Assembly: GCA_964247055.1 (NCBI GenBank)
Contig: OZ176052.1
Location: 5,332,001-5,396,000, forward strand
Length of the DNA stretch: 64,000 nt
Origin: Paragordius varius
Lineage: Eukaryota; Nematomorpha
Direction of reading: 5' to 3'
Part shown: one piece after another, positions 11,047 to 22,143 of the stretch
Layout: the number at the start of each line of letters is the position of its first letter
How positions within the stretch are numbered: the first letter of the stretch is position 1
Position numbers and translations under genes: made by a program
Notes under the pieces: generated by a model
The model's database searches: none
What the model saw: the letters and a program-made list of their open reading frames with translations, nothing else
What the model was told of the DNA's origin: nothing

Positions 11047-13220
11047 CTAATTAGGCTCCCAGTTCAGGTCACTTCCGTGTAAAAAACCGTTTTTTGAAAA
11101 CAGAAGTCCACAAAAATCGGGTCTTTCAGACAATTTTCCGGAAAACGTGTTGGACCATTTGATTTATGATTTTTTTTTCTTTTTTTCGATAGGGCCGAAC
11201 ATAGTAAGCTCGCTTTGTTAATTTAGGCCCTCTTTTTACCCGCTCCCCCCCCCCCCCCGTAAAATGCCATTTTTTCAAAAAAACCAAGTCCACAAAGAAT
11301 AATTTTTGGAATCTATTTTTCACCCAAGGTATGAGAGACCGTAAAAATTTAATTAGGATTTCAGGTATTCCCTGTTAAAAAGCAAAAATTTTAAGGGTGC
11401 GTTTTATATTGGCTTCTGGGTAAACAGATACCCGCTAAAACTGCCCCGTCATATCGAAATAGCGTGCTTTTGGGGCTAAGTTCCAGACAACCTATCAGAT
11501 CAGATGAGTTTAATAGGTGCTTAAAATATTAACCGTAACAAGGCAAGCGGTTTTGTAAAAGCGGTTAATTAGGCCCTTCACCCCCCGAAAAATGCGCCAC
11601 CATAAAATGATTTGTCAGTTTTGAGTCAATTTTTCCAAAAACTAATGAGAGCATATGGAATCAATCATGATTCCAGGTATTTGTAAAAGGCAAAAATATT
11701 AACCAAGCGATTTTTTTAGTTTCTGGGTAGGGAGCTACCCGCTAAAAACTGCCCCGTCATATCGAAATTGAGTTGTTTAGGATTTAATTTTCAGAAAACT
11801 TATCAGGCTATATAAGTTTAATAATAGCCTGAAATATTACCCGTAAAAAGGCAAAAATTTAAGCCGAGCGGTTTTTTTAATTAGCCGTTAATTAGGCCCT
11901 TTACGTCCTAAAAAATGCCCTATCATTGACCGTATTAACGTTCTGAAGCTATTCTTTCAAAAACTATTAAGAACATATGGAATGAATGAAGATTCCAGGT
12001 ATTCCCCTATAAAGGCAAAAATATTTATTGAACGTCTTTTTATATTGGGCTATCCGCTTACAACTTCGCCACCATATCGATAAAGGGTGACTTTGGAGGC
12101 AAATTTTAAAATACTTATCAGGCCATATGACTTCAATAAGAGCTTGAAATATTACCCGTAAAAAGGAAAATTTAATTAGAGCGGTTTTATTAAATTACCC
12201 CTTAATTATGCCCTTGCCCTATGCGCCACCATAGAATGACTTTTTGGTTTTGAAGCAATATTTCAAAAATTCCACGAGAGCAGATGGAATCAATCATGAT
12301 TCCAGGTATTACCCGAATTAAGGCAAAAATTTTAATCAAGCGTTTTTTTGTTTCGCCCCTGTTAGGGGGCTACTCGCGTAAAACTGCCTCACCATATCGA
12401 TACAGCATGCCTTTGGAGCCAAATTTCAGAAAACCTATGAGATTATGTGAGTTCAATAAGACCCTAAAATATTTTTTACCATTTAAAAAATAAATATTTT
12501 AGTATAGGGGGTTATTTTAATAAGTCGCTAAGTTTTACGCCCTGAAAAATGCGCCGCCATAGAACAAATTTCTAGTTTTAAAGCATCAAGAACTTATTGG
12601 AACATATGGAATCCATAATCCAGATATTCCCCATATAAAGGCAAAAAATTTGCTAACGCATTTTTTATACCTGCCCCTGGGTAAGGAGATACCCGCCAAA
12701 AACTTAGCCACTAAAAAGATTGCGTTTTGGACTTAATTTACAGAAGATTTATGAAGCCATATGAGCTTATTACAAGCTTGAAAAATTACTCGTAACCAGG
12801 TAAAAATAAAGGTCAGTCGTTTTTTATTAGCCGTTTTGGCGCCTTATGCCAATACGCCATCATATAACGATTATTTGGTGTTAATGTATTTTTTCGAATA
12901 ACCTATGAGGCGATGGTATCAAAGATGATTCCAAATATTGCCCTATAAAGGCAACGAATTTAACTCAGCGCTTTTTCCATATAGGTCTATGGGTAGGGGT
13001 TTAACGGAAATCTGAGACGCCATACAAAAATGGCGTATATTTGGAGCTAATTCTCAAAAAACTTAAGAAGCCATACGAGTTCAATAAAGGCTTTAAGTAA
13101 TAATCCTAAAAAGGTAAAAATTATAATATAGCGGTTTTTTCCGTTAGCCGTCAATTTGGGGCCTTCACCCCAGTAAATATATTAGTATGAAGGCACAGTT
13201 TTAAAAATTCTATGAAGCAC
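11047..13220. repeat. Degenerate satellite array, unit about 300-345 bp, roughly six to seven units
   Basis: A landmark of the type AATTAGGCCCTTCACC recurs at about 11226, 11571, 11893, 12207, 12537, 12838 and 13160, giving spacings of 345, 322, 314, 330, 301 and 322 nt. Each unit also carries CCACCATA, CATATGGAATC, ATTCCAGGTATT, GGGTAG-GAGATACCCGC, ACTGCCCCGTCATATCGA, TATCAGGCCATATGAGTT and ATATTACCCGTAAAAAGG in the same order. The array is higher in GC than its surroundings. Units differ by many substitutions and short indels, so it is old. A run of 13 C lies at 11246-11258. Confidence 0.85.
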
Positions 13221-13657
13221 CGTTAGGAAAGATCATAACTTAAATAGTGTTTCGAAATAATCCACATATATGGATAACAATTTTGTTGAGCCCTTTTTTC
13301 AAAAAGCGGCTTCGCAGGCTCCAATCCAATTGTGTGTAAGTTGCCCACTCCATAAGGACAAATTGCACTCATTACAGTGATCAACTGCAATTTTACAATT
13401 GTGTGTAAGTCAAATGCTTGGGGCTTAATACCCTTAAACCTGCTAAACAATAAGTTTTTAAGGCTATTTTTCGCCAAAATGATTAGATCATATGCGTATA
13501 AAGGCAATTCCCCCCCCCCCCCCAAAAAAAAAAAACCAAAGGACTTTCTCGCTAGTATTGATATAAAATCATTAACTGTTTTAAACGGGGAACATAGCTC
13601 AGATCTGTTTAGAAATAGTTTAATGCTGTACCAGTTAAATCCAATTATCCACATATG
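13221..13657. other. Non-coding spacer with C-run/A-run and a short duplicated motif
   Basis: Holds a C(13)A(11) tract near 13511-13534 and the motif CAATTGTGTGTAAGT twice (about 13329 and 13399). Open frames span it on both strands but show no family similarity and cross the homopolymers, so I do not call a gene. Confidence 0.5.
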
Positions 13658-14350
13658 TTAACAAATCACTAATTTGTCTTGTACAATCTCTTCGCATTTT
13701 ATCTTGTCGCAATAAATTTTAGAGTGTAAACATGTATCCGAATACAAAAGACTTTGTCTCATCCCGTCACGCAGCCTTTTATAATGTCTGGTTGTGGCTT
13801 TTGGAAACTCTGGTAAAGTAAATATTCCATCTTGCTAAATTAAAGAAAGTTATACTAACTATTATATAAAACCTAAATTTAGCAAAGATTATTCTAAAAA
13901 CATTTTTTGCATTTGCTAAATGCACTAATCCTTTTGGATGAAGGAACAATTTTTATATATTTTATTTTTGCTAAAATTTTAAGGTACCTGTTTAGACGCG
14001 TTATGATTAACTAGTTTCCAAATAAATACAAAGAGACAGGATTAAGCGATGTTTTAGATTATAAATGGATTTGTCATCATAATAAAGCGAAGCGTCATTT
14101 TTTCAAATAATGGGTGGGTTGGGGTGCTTTCTATTGGCCAATTAAAAGTGCATACCTTCTAGGATCTTGATACCTAGGCTAAATATCTGACAAACATAGT
14201 GATGCACGGTAAATTTAACAGGCTTTACAGTATTTTTATATACCTTTAACCTTCCAACCATGCTATATTAGGGGCTGCAGACTTTGGTTCTGTGATTCCA
14301 GGCATTCCTAATTTATCTCCAGAATTTTGACTTTCGAAACGATTTTTCAT
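13658..14350 (-). CDS. Unrecognised small protein, 90 aa, two exons
   Basis: Exon 1 is 14350-14251 (ATG at 14350; an in-frame stop lies a few codons upstream) and ends phase 1 at a GTTAAAG donor. Exon 2 is 13830-13658, after a TTTAGCAAG acceptor, ending in TAA. The 420-nt intron joins in frame and gives exactly 91 codons. The protein begins MKNRFESQNSGDKLGMPGIT and has a basic stretch, LPEFPKATTRHYKRLRDGMR, then SLLYSDTCLHSKIYCDKIKC with three cysteines, ending LVIC. There is no signal peptide or membrane segment, so it is probably soluble, cytosolic or nuclear. I do not recognise the family. Codon choice resembles neighbouring genes and the splice phase closes. A spurious antisense frame is also open over exon 2, so the call is moderate. 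Confidence 0.5.
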
Positions 14351-15117
14351 TGATAAACAAATTAATATTCACAGCCTCCCTTATTTAAATTTCGTTTTTT
14401 ATAAGAAGATCCATTTTAGCGCTTTAAATTTCATTATTGTTTCCGTTCGCAAGTGCTGATGGACATTGGAACGTTTTCCAGTGTGATATTGAGATTTCAC
14501 AGCGGCCAGTGGGTACTAGCTACCTGTGTTAGCACACACTGTGTAATCATTTTAAAGCATCTGTGACCAGGTTTCCTAACAAATAATTGTTAAAATATAT
14601 ATCATTATGACTTATGAATAGCAGTGGAAACGAAAATAAATTTCAATCCATTTTTAATTCAATTTTCTGAAACGGTGAAATTAAGGAAAGTCGTGGTGAA
14701 GGCTTGCTGGTGAAAAGCAATATCATTAAGCGAAATGTTTTAATAAATCTGCATTTTTTGGCAAATGTGTTGGCTACGATTTTGTAGAGAATTATTTTTT
14801 GTCAAACTATTTAGTCGAGTCGACAATGAAAATATGAAGTCCTGCATCATTGATACGAAGATTCTAATTTGTATATTTGTTATCGTGCCTCCAATTTATA
14901 TTTATTGAATAAACTCCAAATTTTAATTTGTAAATTCGCTATGCTGAGTTAACCTACGTGTTTGTTTCTAGATTAAAGACTTCCTGTTTAGTCGTAAGGA
15001 ATATATCTTAGGCATTATCCCTTTTATTATTTGCAGTGCGATCAAGAGAACTAATTCAATGTACAGTGTCCACAAAAAAATAACCTGATTAATATATGGA
15101 TACTGATAAATAATAAA
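14351..15117. other. Upstream region of the 90-aa gene, no gene seen
   Basis: About 770 nt. The part at 14390-14580 has fewer AT runs than its neighbours and includes an imperfect inverted repeat around ACACACTGTGT, compatible with a promoter or 5' UTR for the minus-strand gene. Nothing else was identified. Confidence 0.35.
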
Positions 15118-16130
15118 TCAGGATTATCATGGTACTTTTGATATTAGCCCTTAAGCGAGAATTAATTTACACTTTCGTGGTAAGTGCTCTATATTAGAAA
15201 ATGGCAAAATTTGCGAACATTTTTTTAAAATTTTTTTATTCAATGCTAAAGGTTTTTTAAAAAATATTAATAAAGAAAATCATATAAAAGGCGAACAATT
15301 TTTTTTAAATATATAATTGTCAGATTTGACCAAAAATCCTATTATCTTAAATGAGCGAGATCTATTAATACAAACGCAAAAATTGAAAGATTTCGGGATG
15401 AAAATTTTAAACATATCCTAAATTTTAATAGAAATTAAAAATATTTTGTAAAATATGCACATATTTTTCAAAAATTTAAATTTAGCAAAATTTTGTTGAA
15501 GGGTACTTCATACTATTTGGTGGTATGATGGAAACGGTATAAAATCGCTTTAAGATATTTAAAAAATACCTATTCTATATATTTCAACAATGGTGAACAT
15601 TTTTATCACAGATTTTGATTAAGATATTCGATCGTCTTCAATATGTTAATATATTTTAATAAAATTCGCCCATAATAGAAGGCAAGCAAACCTTTAAATA
15701 AAAATAATACAAATAGAAAAAGTGTTGATATCTAAAAGCGTTTTTATACCGTTTTCATCATGCCTAAAAATAGGATCAAGTATGCTAAAAATTAATTTTT
15801 TATAAAAAATTAGCATTTTTTATGTCAAAGTTTAGCACATATTCAAAAATATTGTCGCGCAATCTCGGCATTTTTGTGTTAATATTTAATCAGCCTATAA
15901 TAGATAAAAATTTTGGGACTTTCGGAGCCCACATCTAAATTTAACACTTTTTTAAAATATTTTGTTTATGATATATTTAGAAATCTTTTTGGAATCATTA
16001 AACTTTTACAAAAAACTTTAATTCAAAATAATATGCGCAAATTATGCCATTTTCTGATATGAACCTTTTACCACAAAGTATAAATAACTTTCTTAAATCA
16101 CTAAGGGCCAAAACCAAAAGCACCCTGATA
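15118..16130. mobile_element. Fold-back (long inverted repeat) element, complete copy B
   Basis: The left end TCAGGATTATCATGGTACTT and the complement of the right end (TATCAGGGTGCTTTTGGTTT) are inverted repeats. Matching motifs continue inward on both arms: GGCAAAATTTGCG versus CGCAAATTATGCC, and GATGGAAACGGTATAAAA (about 15528) versus TTTTATACCGTTTTCATCAT (about 15745). Arms are therefore near 400-500 nt each in a 1 kb element, with no transposase-like frame. It looks non-autonomous. This is the best-preserved of five copies. Confidence 0.75.
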
Positions 16131-16404
16131 TTCCTAATACATTTTACTATCAGAATCTATATTTTATCAGCTTGTTTTTTACCCTCCGATTTTAGATTTA
16201 GTGTTATGTATCGCCTTTTGAATAGGCTCATTGGCAGTTTTCATACCCCCACTTCGAATTTACAATACATGCAAGTTTTCAGGGGCTAGTGGCGAAGTTT
16301 TATAAGGTAAGTGGCTATTCCAGTTTTAACCAGATCATCGATGGTCCTAATCGGAGGACTAGCTATGGATTATTTTGGAATAAATCATATACACAATTAT
16401 CTTG

Positions 16405-16421
16405 ATATATATATATATATT
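16405..16421. repeat. (TA)n tract at the outer end of fold-back copy C
   Basis: GATATATATATATATAT directly left of the fold-back arm starting near 16435. Confidence 0.8.
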
Positions 16422-16434
16422 GTGACAGAAAATT

Positions 16435-16930
16435 TATCAAGATCTAATTATGCTTTTGATTTTGGTTCTTATGAGTGGTATAAGAAAAACATTTTTCTTT
16501 TTTGGAAATCGCTCCATATTAAAAATAGCAAAATTTACATATGTTTAATAAAAATTTTTGGTGAAAGTTAATCATTTTATTCCAAAAATATCATTAATTT
16601 ATCATATAAAATAGTTAAAAAGAAAATAATAATTTTATAAAATTATAATATTTAGATGTGGGATCCTAACGTCTCAAATTTTTGGCCCCCTTTGCGAAAA
16701 TTTTCAAAATATATGTAGAAAATTACATAAGAACAATATTTCAAGAAAATTGCCAAATTTAGTTAATAGCAAGATTATGATATTTTGAATTTTATGGTGG
16801 GAGCATGGTGAAAACGGTATAAAAAGTTTAAGATACTAAATAAGGTATTCCTTTTTAATAATTCGATGATGCCGAACTCTCTCGCATCAGAATTATTAGA
16901 AGATTTGGTAGTCTTCTATTTTGCCAAATA
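16435..16930. mobile_element. Fold-back element, single-arm copy C
   Basis: Shows the left-arm order of copy B: TATCAAGATCTAATTATGCT, TTTTGATTTTGG, AGCAAAATTTAC, TTAGATGTGGGATCC, GTCTCAAATTTTTGG, then GGTGAAAACGGTATAAAA. The second arm is missing or unrecognisable. Confidence 0.6.
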
Positions 16931-18454
16931 TATAATGTTTTTTTCCAAAAAATGTAATTAAACTGAACAAAAAACGTTAATCTCTTAAGGTGAAAAAAAT
17001 GATAAAATAACCACATTAAAAATTTATAATTTTTATTAGGCGCAAGTTAAGCAAAATTGCATCTCAGTATATTTTGTCAAAATTTATATAATATATTATA
17101 TATATATAGATATGTTTTCATTCCTCTAATTTTTATCCAAACGCCAATATTGTCACATCTTTTTGGCACGCATACATAACAACATCATGTTATTTTGAAT
17201 AATATTTGAAGCTTGCTCAAACTATTAGGAATTTGGATCATATACGATTATGGTATATAAATTTATTATTTTTTTCTTAAATTATTTTATATATTATTCT
17301 AAAACATTTTTATATTTGATTATGTCCAAATCATGAATTTTTTTTGGACAAAATGATAATTTACATGTAATGTAGCTATAAGTCCAAAATCTATATCAAA
17401 CAATTATTAAATTCTTATTTTACATTTTATTTATCTTTTGATTCTTTTTTGGCTTTTTTAAGGTTAGTTTATTAACTTATAAATATAATCGAAATTTATT
17501 AAATCTTTGGTTAAAATTTATTACCTTTTTCAACATATTTTAAAAAAGGATAATTTGGCATTCCTAAATATTTGGGTATGTAACATTGCACTACAGACAC
17601 ACCCCATATACAATGTAGATAAATAAAAATAAGTAGAACAGTTGAAAAAATCAATGAAGTTCAAGGACATTTCCCAACCACATTACATTAATATTTAATT
17701 ACCAACAATATTAATATCGATATTTCATAATAATATTATTAATAATAACGAAAAAAAACTAAAAGGTTTTTTAATTGTATAAGCTTACAATCTAACAAAT
17801 TATACGTGATATATTTGGAGTTTCTTTCAAAATACTTTTTTAGAATGGTTAAAATTAAGTCTTGATACCTAATAAAGCATTTACTTTTTATTTTTGTCGG
17901 TTTTATAAATAATATTTTAAATTTTTTTTTAGCTGAGTTTTGTGATATGATGTAAACTATTTTAACCTTAGTTTCCAAAACTTATCATTTATAAATCATG
18001 TAATAAAGTCTTTGTCTTTGAGTGCGCGTAACCTTTAACACCCCAAATAGGATGTAATTATTATCAATCAATATGTTACATATACGAATTTTGGCAGAAA
18101 ATTTAAACACAAAAAAAACGATAAAAATCATCACAATCGATAGATAGATGTTATCAAAAATGGTTAATCATTTACAATGTTATTTAAATTTTAATATTAT
18201 GGTAATACTTTTTCTATATTTGAAAATGCATATTGAAAAAATCATAATCGAAAACGAATATTGAAATTTTTTAAATTTTTTTTCATACATATCCGATCAA
18301 AAAAAATGATTTTTATGCTAATACCCTAAATTTTTTCAATAGCAAGTTTATACTATTACGAAAATTATGCTTATGAATTTGAATTGTTTTATTAAGTGCT
18401 AACTTCAATTTGTTTAATATTGGTCTAATATTTTTGGACAATTTCTTTATAAAT
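16931..18454. other. AT-rich intergenic DNA, nothing identified
   Basis: Long A/T runs and a short (TA)n at 17093-17112. The few open frames are AT-run translations with no domain character. Confidence 0.5.
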
Positions 18455-18456
18455 TA

Positions 18457-18647
18457 CAGTATGAGTAACTATACTTTGTTAGAAAGTTATTAATTATTGC
18501 CAAATAGTAAATACAACAAAGGGCAGTATTATTGATGACTCATAATTATTTTTTCACTTTTTAAAATTATTAGAGGTTATTTTCTTTGCTGCATATGCTA
18601 TTTGGCATAATTAATAACTTTTTAGCGGTATATACTAACTCATACTG
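18457..18647. mobile_element. Tc1/mariner-type MITE, copy 1
   Basis: 191-nt palindromic element with terminal inverted repeats CAGTATGAGTAA...CTCATACTG and TA on both flanks (18455-56, 18648-49), the target-site duplication of Tc1/mariner elements. Inner arms continue the palindrome: TTATTAATTATTGCCAAATA against TATTTGGCATAATTAATAAC. Non-coding. Confidence 0.85.
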
Positions 18648-19047
18648 TATATATATCTATATATATTGATAACTGTACTAAAATATGTATCTGTATGTAT
18701 GTATTGTGGTTTATATTTTTTCTTGTAATTGTGTGGTTTGGTGTTTGTGTTATCAAATATAAATACAACAAACAATATTTAATACATTAATAAATATATA
18801 AAAATAGTAAAAACAGCTAGCACAAGAAAAAGCAAGATATACAGTAGGAAAGAGAAGAGACCTTGAACGTGAAAATATTGTCTCATTTTTTGTGTGTTGT
18901 ACTATTACGCTATATGCGTTTGTCATATTTTGTTTTGTGGTTTGGTTTAGTTTTATTTAGTTTGGTTATTTTGTTTTTTAATGTTGTGCTTTTCTCATAT
19001 TTTGTTTACATATATTGAATTTATGGTAATTGTAGAAGTTTTTTTTA

Positions 19048-19228
19048 CAGTATGAGTAAGTATACATTGATGGAGAGTTATTAATTATAGCCAAATAGCA
19101 TAAACAACAAAGGGCTTATAGTTATTTTTTCACTTTTTACTATTATTAGCCAATAATAATTCTCTTTGTTACATATGCTTTTTGGCAATAATTAATAACT
19201 TTCTGGCAATATATACTTGCTTATACTG
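19048..19228. mobile_element. Tc1/mariner-type MITE, copy 2
   Basis: 181-nt copy of the same family, CAGTATGAGTAAGTATACAT to the inverse end TATACTTGCTTATACTG, flanked by TA on each side. The central loop with GCCAATAATAATTC matches the other copies. Confidence 0.85.
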
Positions 19229-19230
19229 TA

Positions 19231-21635
19231 ATTCAAGTTAGGCCTATCCAATTGTTTCTCTCTTTCGTGCTTAGACTGTAATTAGGGAAGATGTTTTAAT
19301 AAAGTTTAATTTAATTTGTTTTTGGTTTAATTGTTGATTTTTCTGTACTAACCCAATTAACTTTTAGCATAAATTTATTGTGGAAGTTATATAAAAGATG
19401 TAGGTCATTATCGATATTCGAATAATAATTTTTAAAACAACAAATTTATTAAAAAATGATATACTAACAACAATTGATTATAAGTTGACTTAGTCCAAAA
19501 ATACATAATTTTTATTGAGGGTGAATTTGAAGGGTTTAAGGATGAAATCGAGATGTAAAGGTAAATATTTTAAGAAAATATGTTCGAGGCTGTGTTTGGG
19601 ACTTTAAAGGGTAATCTTGATAATTTTAAGGGTCAATTTTAAAGTTAATTATCGTTAAAAAAGAAATATATAAGCAATTTTTTTGATCTTTATCTTTGGC
19701 ATAATATATTATAAATCAAATTTTATTGTTTGCAAAGATTTGATATTGCTTGCTCATCAGGCATCGTCTAACAATTATTTATGTAGGTATATCAATTAAT
19801 TAAATATTAACCTCTCTCTATTAATCGCTTAAAAAAATAATTTATCAGGTTTTTTTTTCTATTGTACCAATACACTACACACCTATTAATTAAAATATTT
19901 CGATGGGAATGAATGGGCTATTAATAGTAACAACTTTATCTATCTCTCTTGCATATGACGAAATTGTAAGCGTATAATACAATCATATCAAAAATCTAAA
20001 AATCGATGGAACAATACTTATTTTTGATGTCATAATAATTGACGATTACAGTTTTCTTTGTTAAGGGTTATTATAATAATTACTTAAATAATGGTTTAAA
20101 ATGGAAAAAAACCATTTTTAGCTGAGTTGATTTTATATGGATATTTATATAACTCAAATAATCTAGCACAACAATGTAAACAAAAATGTTTTCGACCCAA
20201 TTACGGTTAACCTAAATTTAAAGAGCTCTTTTTATTGCAGATGACTAAGAGCGAAAAATGATATGTTTAATATCATCAAACACAATCTTGTTTTTTTAAT
20301 ATCAAATAATCGGTTTAGTTGTTAGTTTACATATTGTATCAATTTTTAATGTATAAGCTATGTTTTTATTTTGAAACAAATTTTCGTTTCATCAAATAAC
20401 CAACAATTATTAATGAGCTATGTAGTAAATAAGTGACAAACATTCATTTTGTCCGATTGTTTTAGCGCTTTGATAAAAGTTTAAAAATGTGAAAACAATA
20501 GCAGATCTTCAAAAATATTTAATATATTTTTATAATGTTTTCGCTAATTCCATTAAATTGAGTTAATTATTTTAAACATAATTTTGCATAGTAGCAGTTC
20601 CCCATATAATTAAATAATGTTTTTCTTTTGAAAATAAAAAAACTATAATTAAATTGAGAGTTCCGTTAATTTTAGCACAGAATAAATTATTGTCATGTGA
20701 TGGATATTTATCGCGAAAAAAAATATTTAAAACGTGGTGTAAATGTTTTTGTTTTGAGACGATTTGATGGTTAATAGATAACTTTTTAAGATAATGACGT
20801 CAACAAAACTCACTGTAAAAACGTAATACGAAATTTTAGAACAGATTTGAGGTCATTTTAATATATTTCATAATAAAAATTGTTTAATTATTATGATTTG
20901 TGTCCCATTTATAAATAATTTTTGTGAAATATGGTAAATGTTAATTAAAGTTTTTATGTTTTGTACCATTATCTATTAAAAGTTTTTCATATGGCTGGAC
21001 ATGTATTCTATTATAATTTTTTTCTAAAATTTATCAATTGCGAATTTTAGTGCTGATTAGACTTGTTACCATTGCTGTTAAAAATATATAAAACTTATAT
21101 GGAAGTACTATATATGCAGGCAAATGTCTCAAATAATTAATTACCTTATAGCGTAATAAATGAAAAAAACTGCCTAAAATTATTTGAATAATCTAAATGC
21201 TTTAATTTTATCTTTTTTAACCTGGCATAAAGGGATAATTTTTGCTTTACCAGAGAAAAAACCTTACATATTGTTTGTTCGATAATAGTAACATTTGCAA
21301 CTTGTAGTATACATATATTGGTTTATGTAATTAGAAATGAAATTACATATATAAACCACTATTTGTCCTTGACCTTAGTTGCTCTTGCACTCATATAATT
21401 TTACACAATGTATGTATATATAGATGTGTTTTTATATGTTAAATCAAAAAAAATTACATTATATATTGATTATTTAGTATTGTATAACATAAACTGTTTA
21501 TTATAATCTCGTCAAACCAACCAAATCTATATATGTTAATCAACTTTGTATTTGACACACATAATATTTTCAAATCGAATTAAATATAAATATTATTGTT
21601 TAAATATTTGGGTTAATTATTAACTTTAGGGCAAT
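19231..21635. other. AT-rich DNA upstream of NFI, no coding exon found
   Basis: About 2.4 kb with no supportable exon. It probably lies in the first intron or upstream region of NFI. The short NFI start exon (a handful of codons before DEVHPF in other animals) could be here or further left; I could not find it. Confidence 0.4.
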
Positions 21636-21637
21636 TA

Positions 21638-21830
21638 CAGTATGCGTAAGTATATATTGCTAAAAAGTTATTAATTATTGCCAAATAGCATATGCAGCAA
21701 AGAGAATTATTAATGGCTAATAATAATAAAAAGTGAAAAAATAACTATAAGCCAATAATACTGCCCTTTGTTATATATTCTATTTGGCAACAATTAATAA
21801 ATTTCTAGCAATGTATACTTACTCATGCTG
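21638..21830. mobile_element. Tc1/mariner-type MITE, copy 3
   Basis: 193-nt copy, CAGTATGCGTAAGTATATAT to TATACTTACTCATGCTG, flanked by TA. The loop is inverted relative to copies 1 and 2 (AATAATAATAAAAAGTGAAA), as expected for a palindrome inserted in the other orientation. Confidence 0.85.
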
Positions 21831-22143
21831 TAATTAGTACAACAAAGCTCAATCAATGTAAACAATGTTTTACTTAACTTTTAACATGTTTAGACATTTG
21901 ACCGCATAACGCTAAATTTATAGTAAAAACGGTTTAAGGTTAGAAAATAATGACTTTGTGTAAATTATATTGTTGATAATTTCGATACCGCTCTCAAAAA
22001 TGATTTATTAGGAATTTATTACTAACTTTTTATTTTATGAAATCTTATGTGATTTAAAGTCTAGAGTGCGCGAATTACATGCCCAAATAAAACTATTTTA
22101 CTTAGGTTTTTTTATTTTTCCCTTAATGTTTTTGTTTTTTTAG

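Noticed and set aside
13223-13661. Long open frames on both strands (143 and 94 codons)
   Set aside because: They run through a C(13)A(11) homopolymer tract, have no recognisable domain and overlap the stop of the two-exon minus-strand gene by chance.
13737-13812. Plus-strand ATG frame starting MYPNTKDF, tested as a possible NFI start exon
   Set aside because: NFI start exons encode a short peptide of MYSPLCLTQ type. This frame is antisense to the minus-strand 90-aa gene and shares only the first two residues.
16044-16571. Open frames of 81 and 86 codons
   Set aside because: They lie within or across fold-back elements B and C; the translations are arm sequence, not protein.
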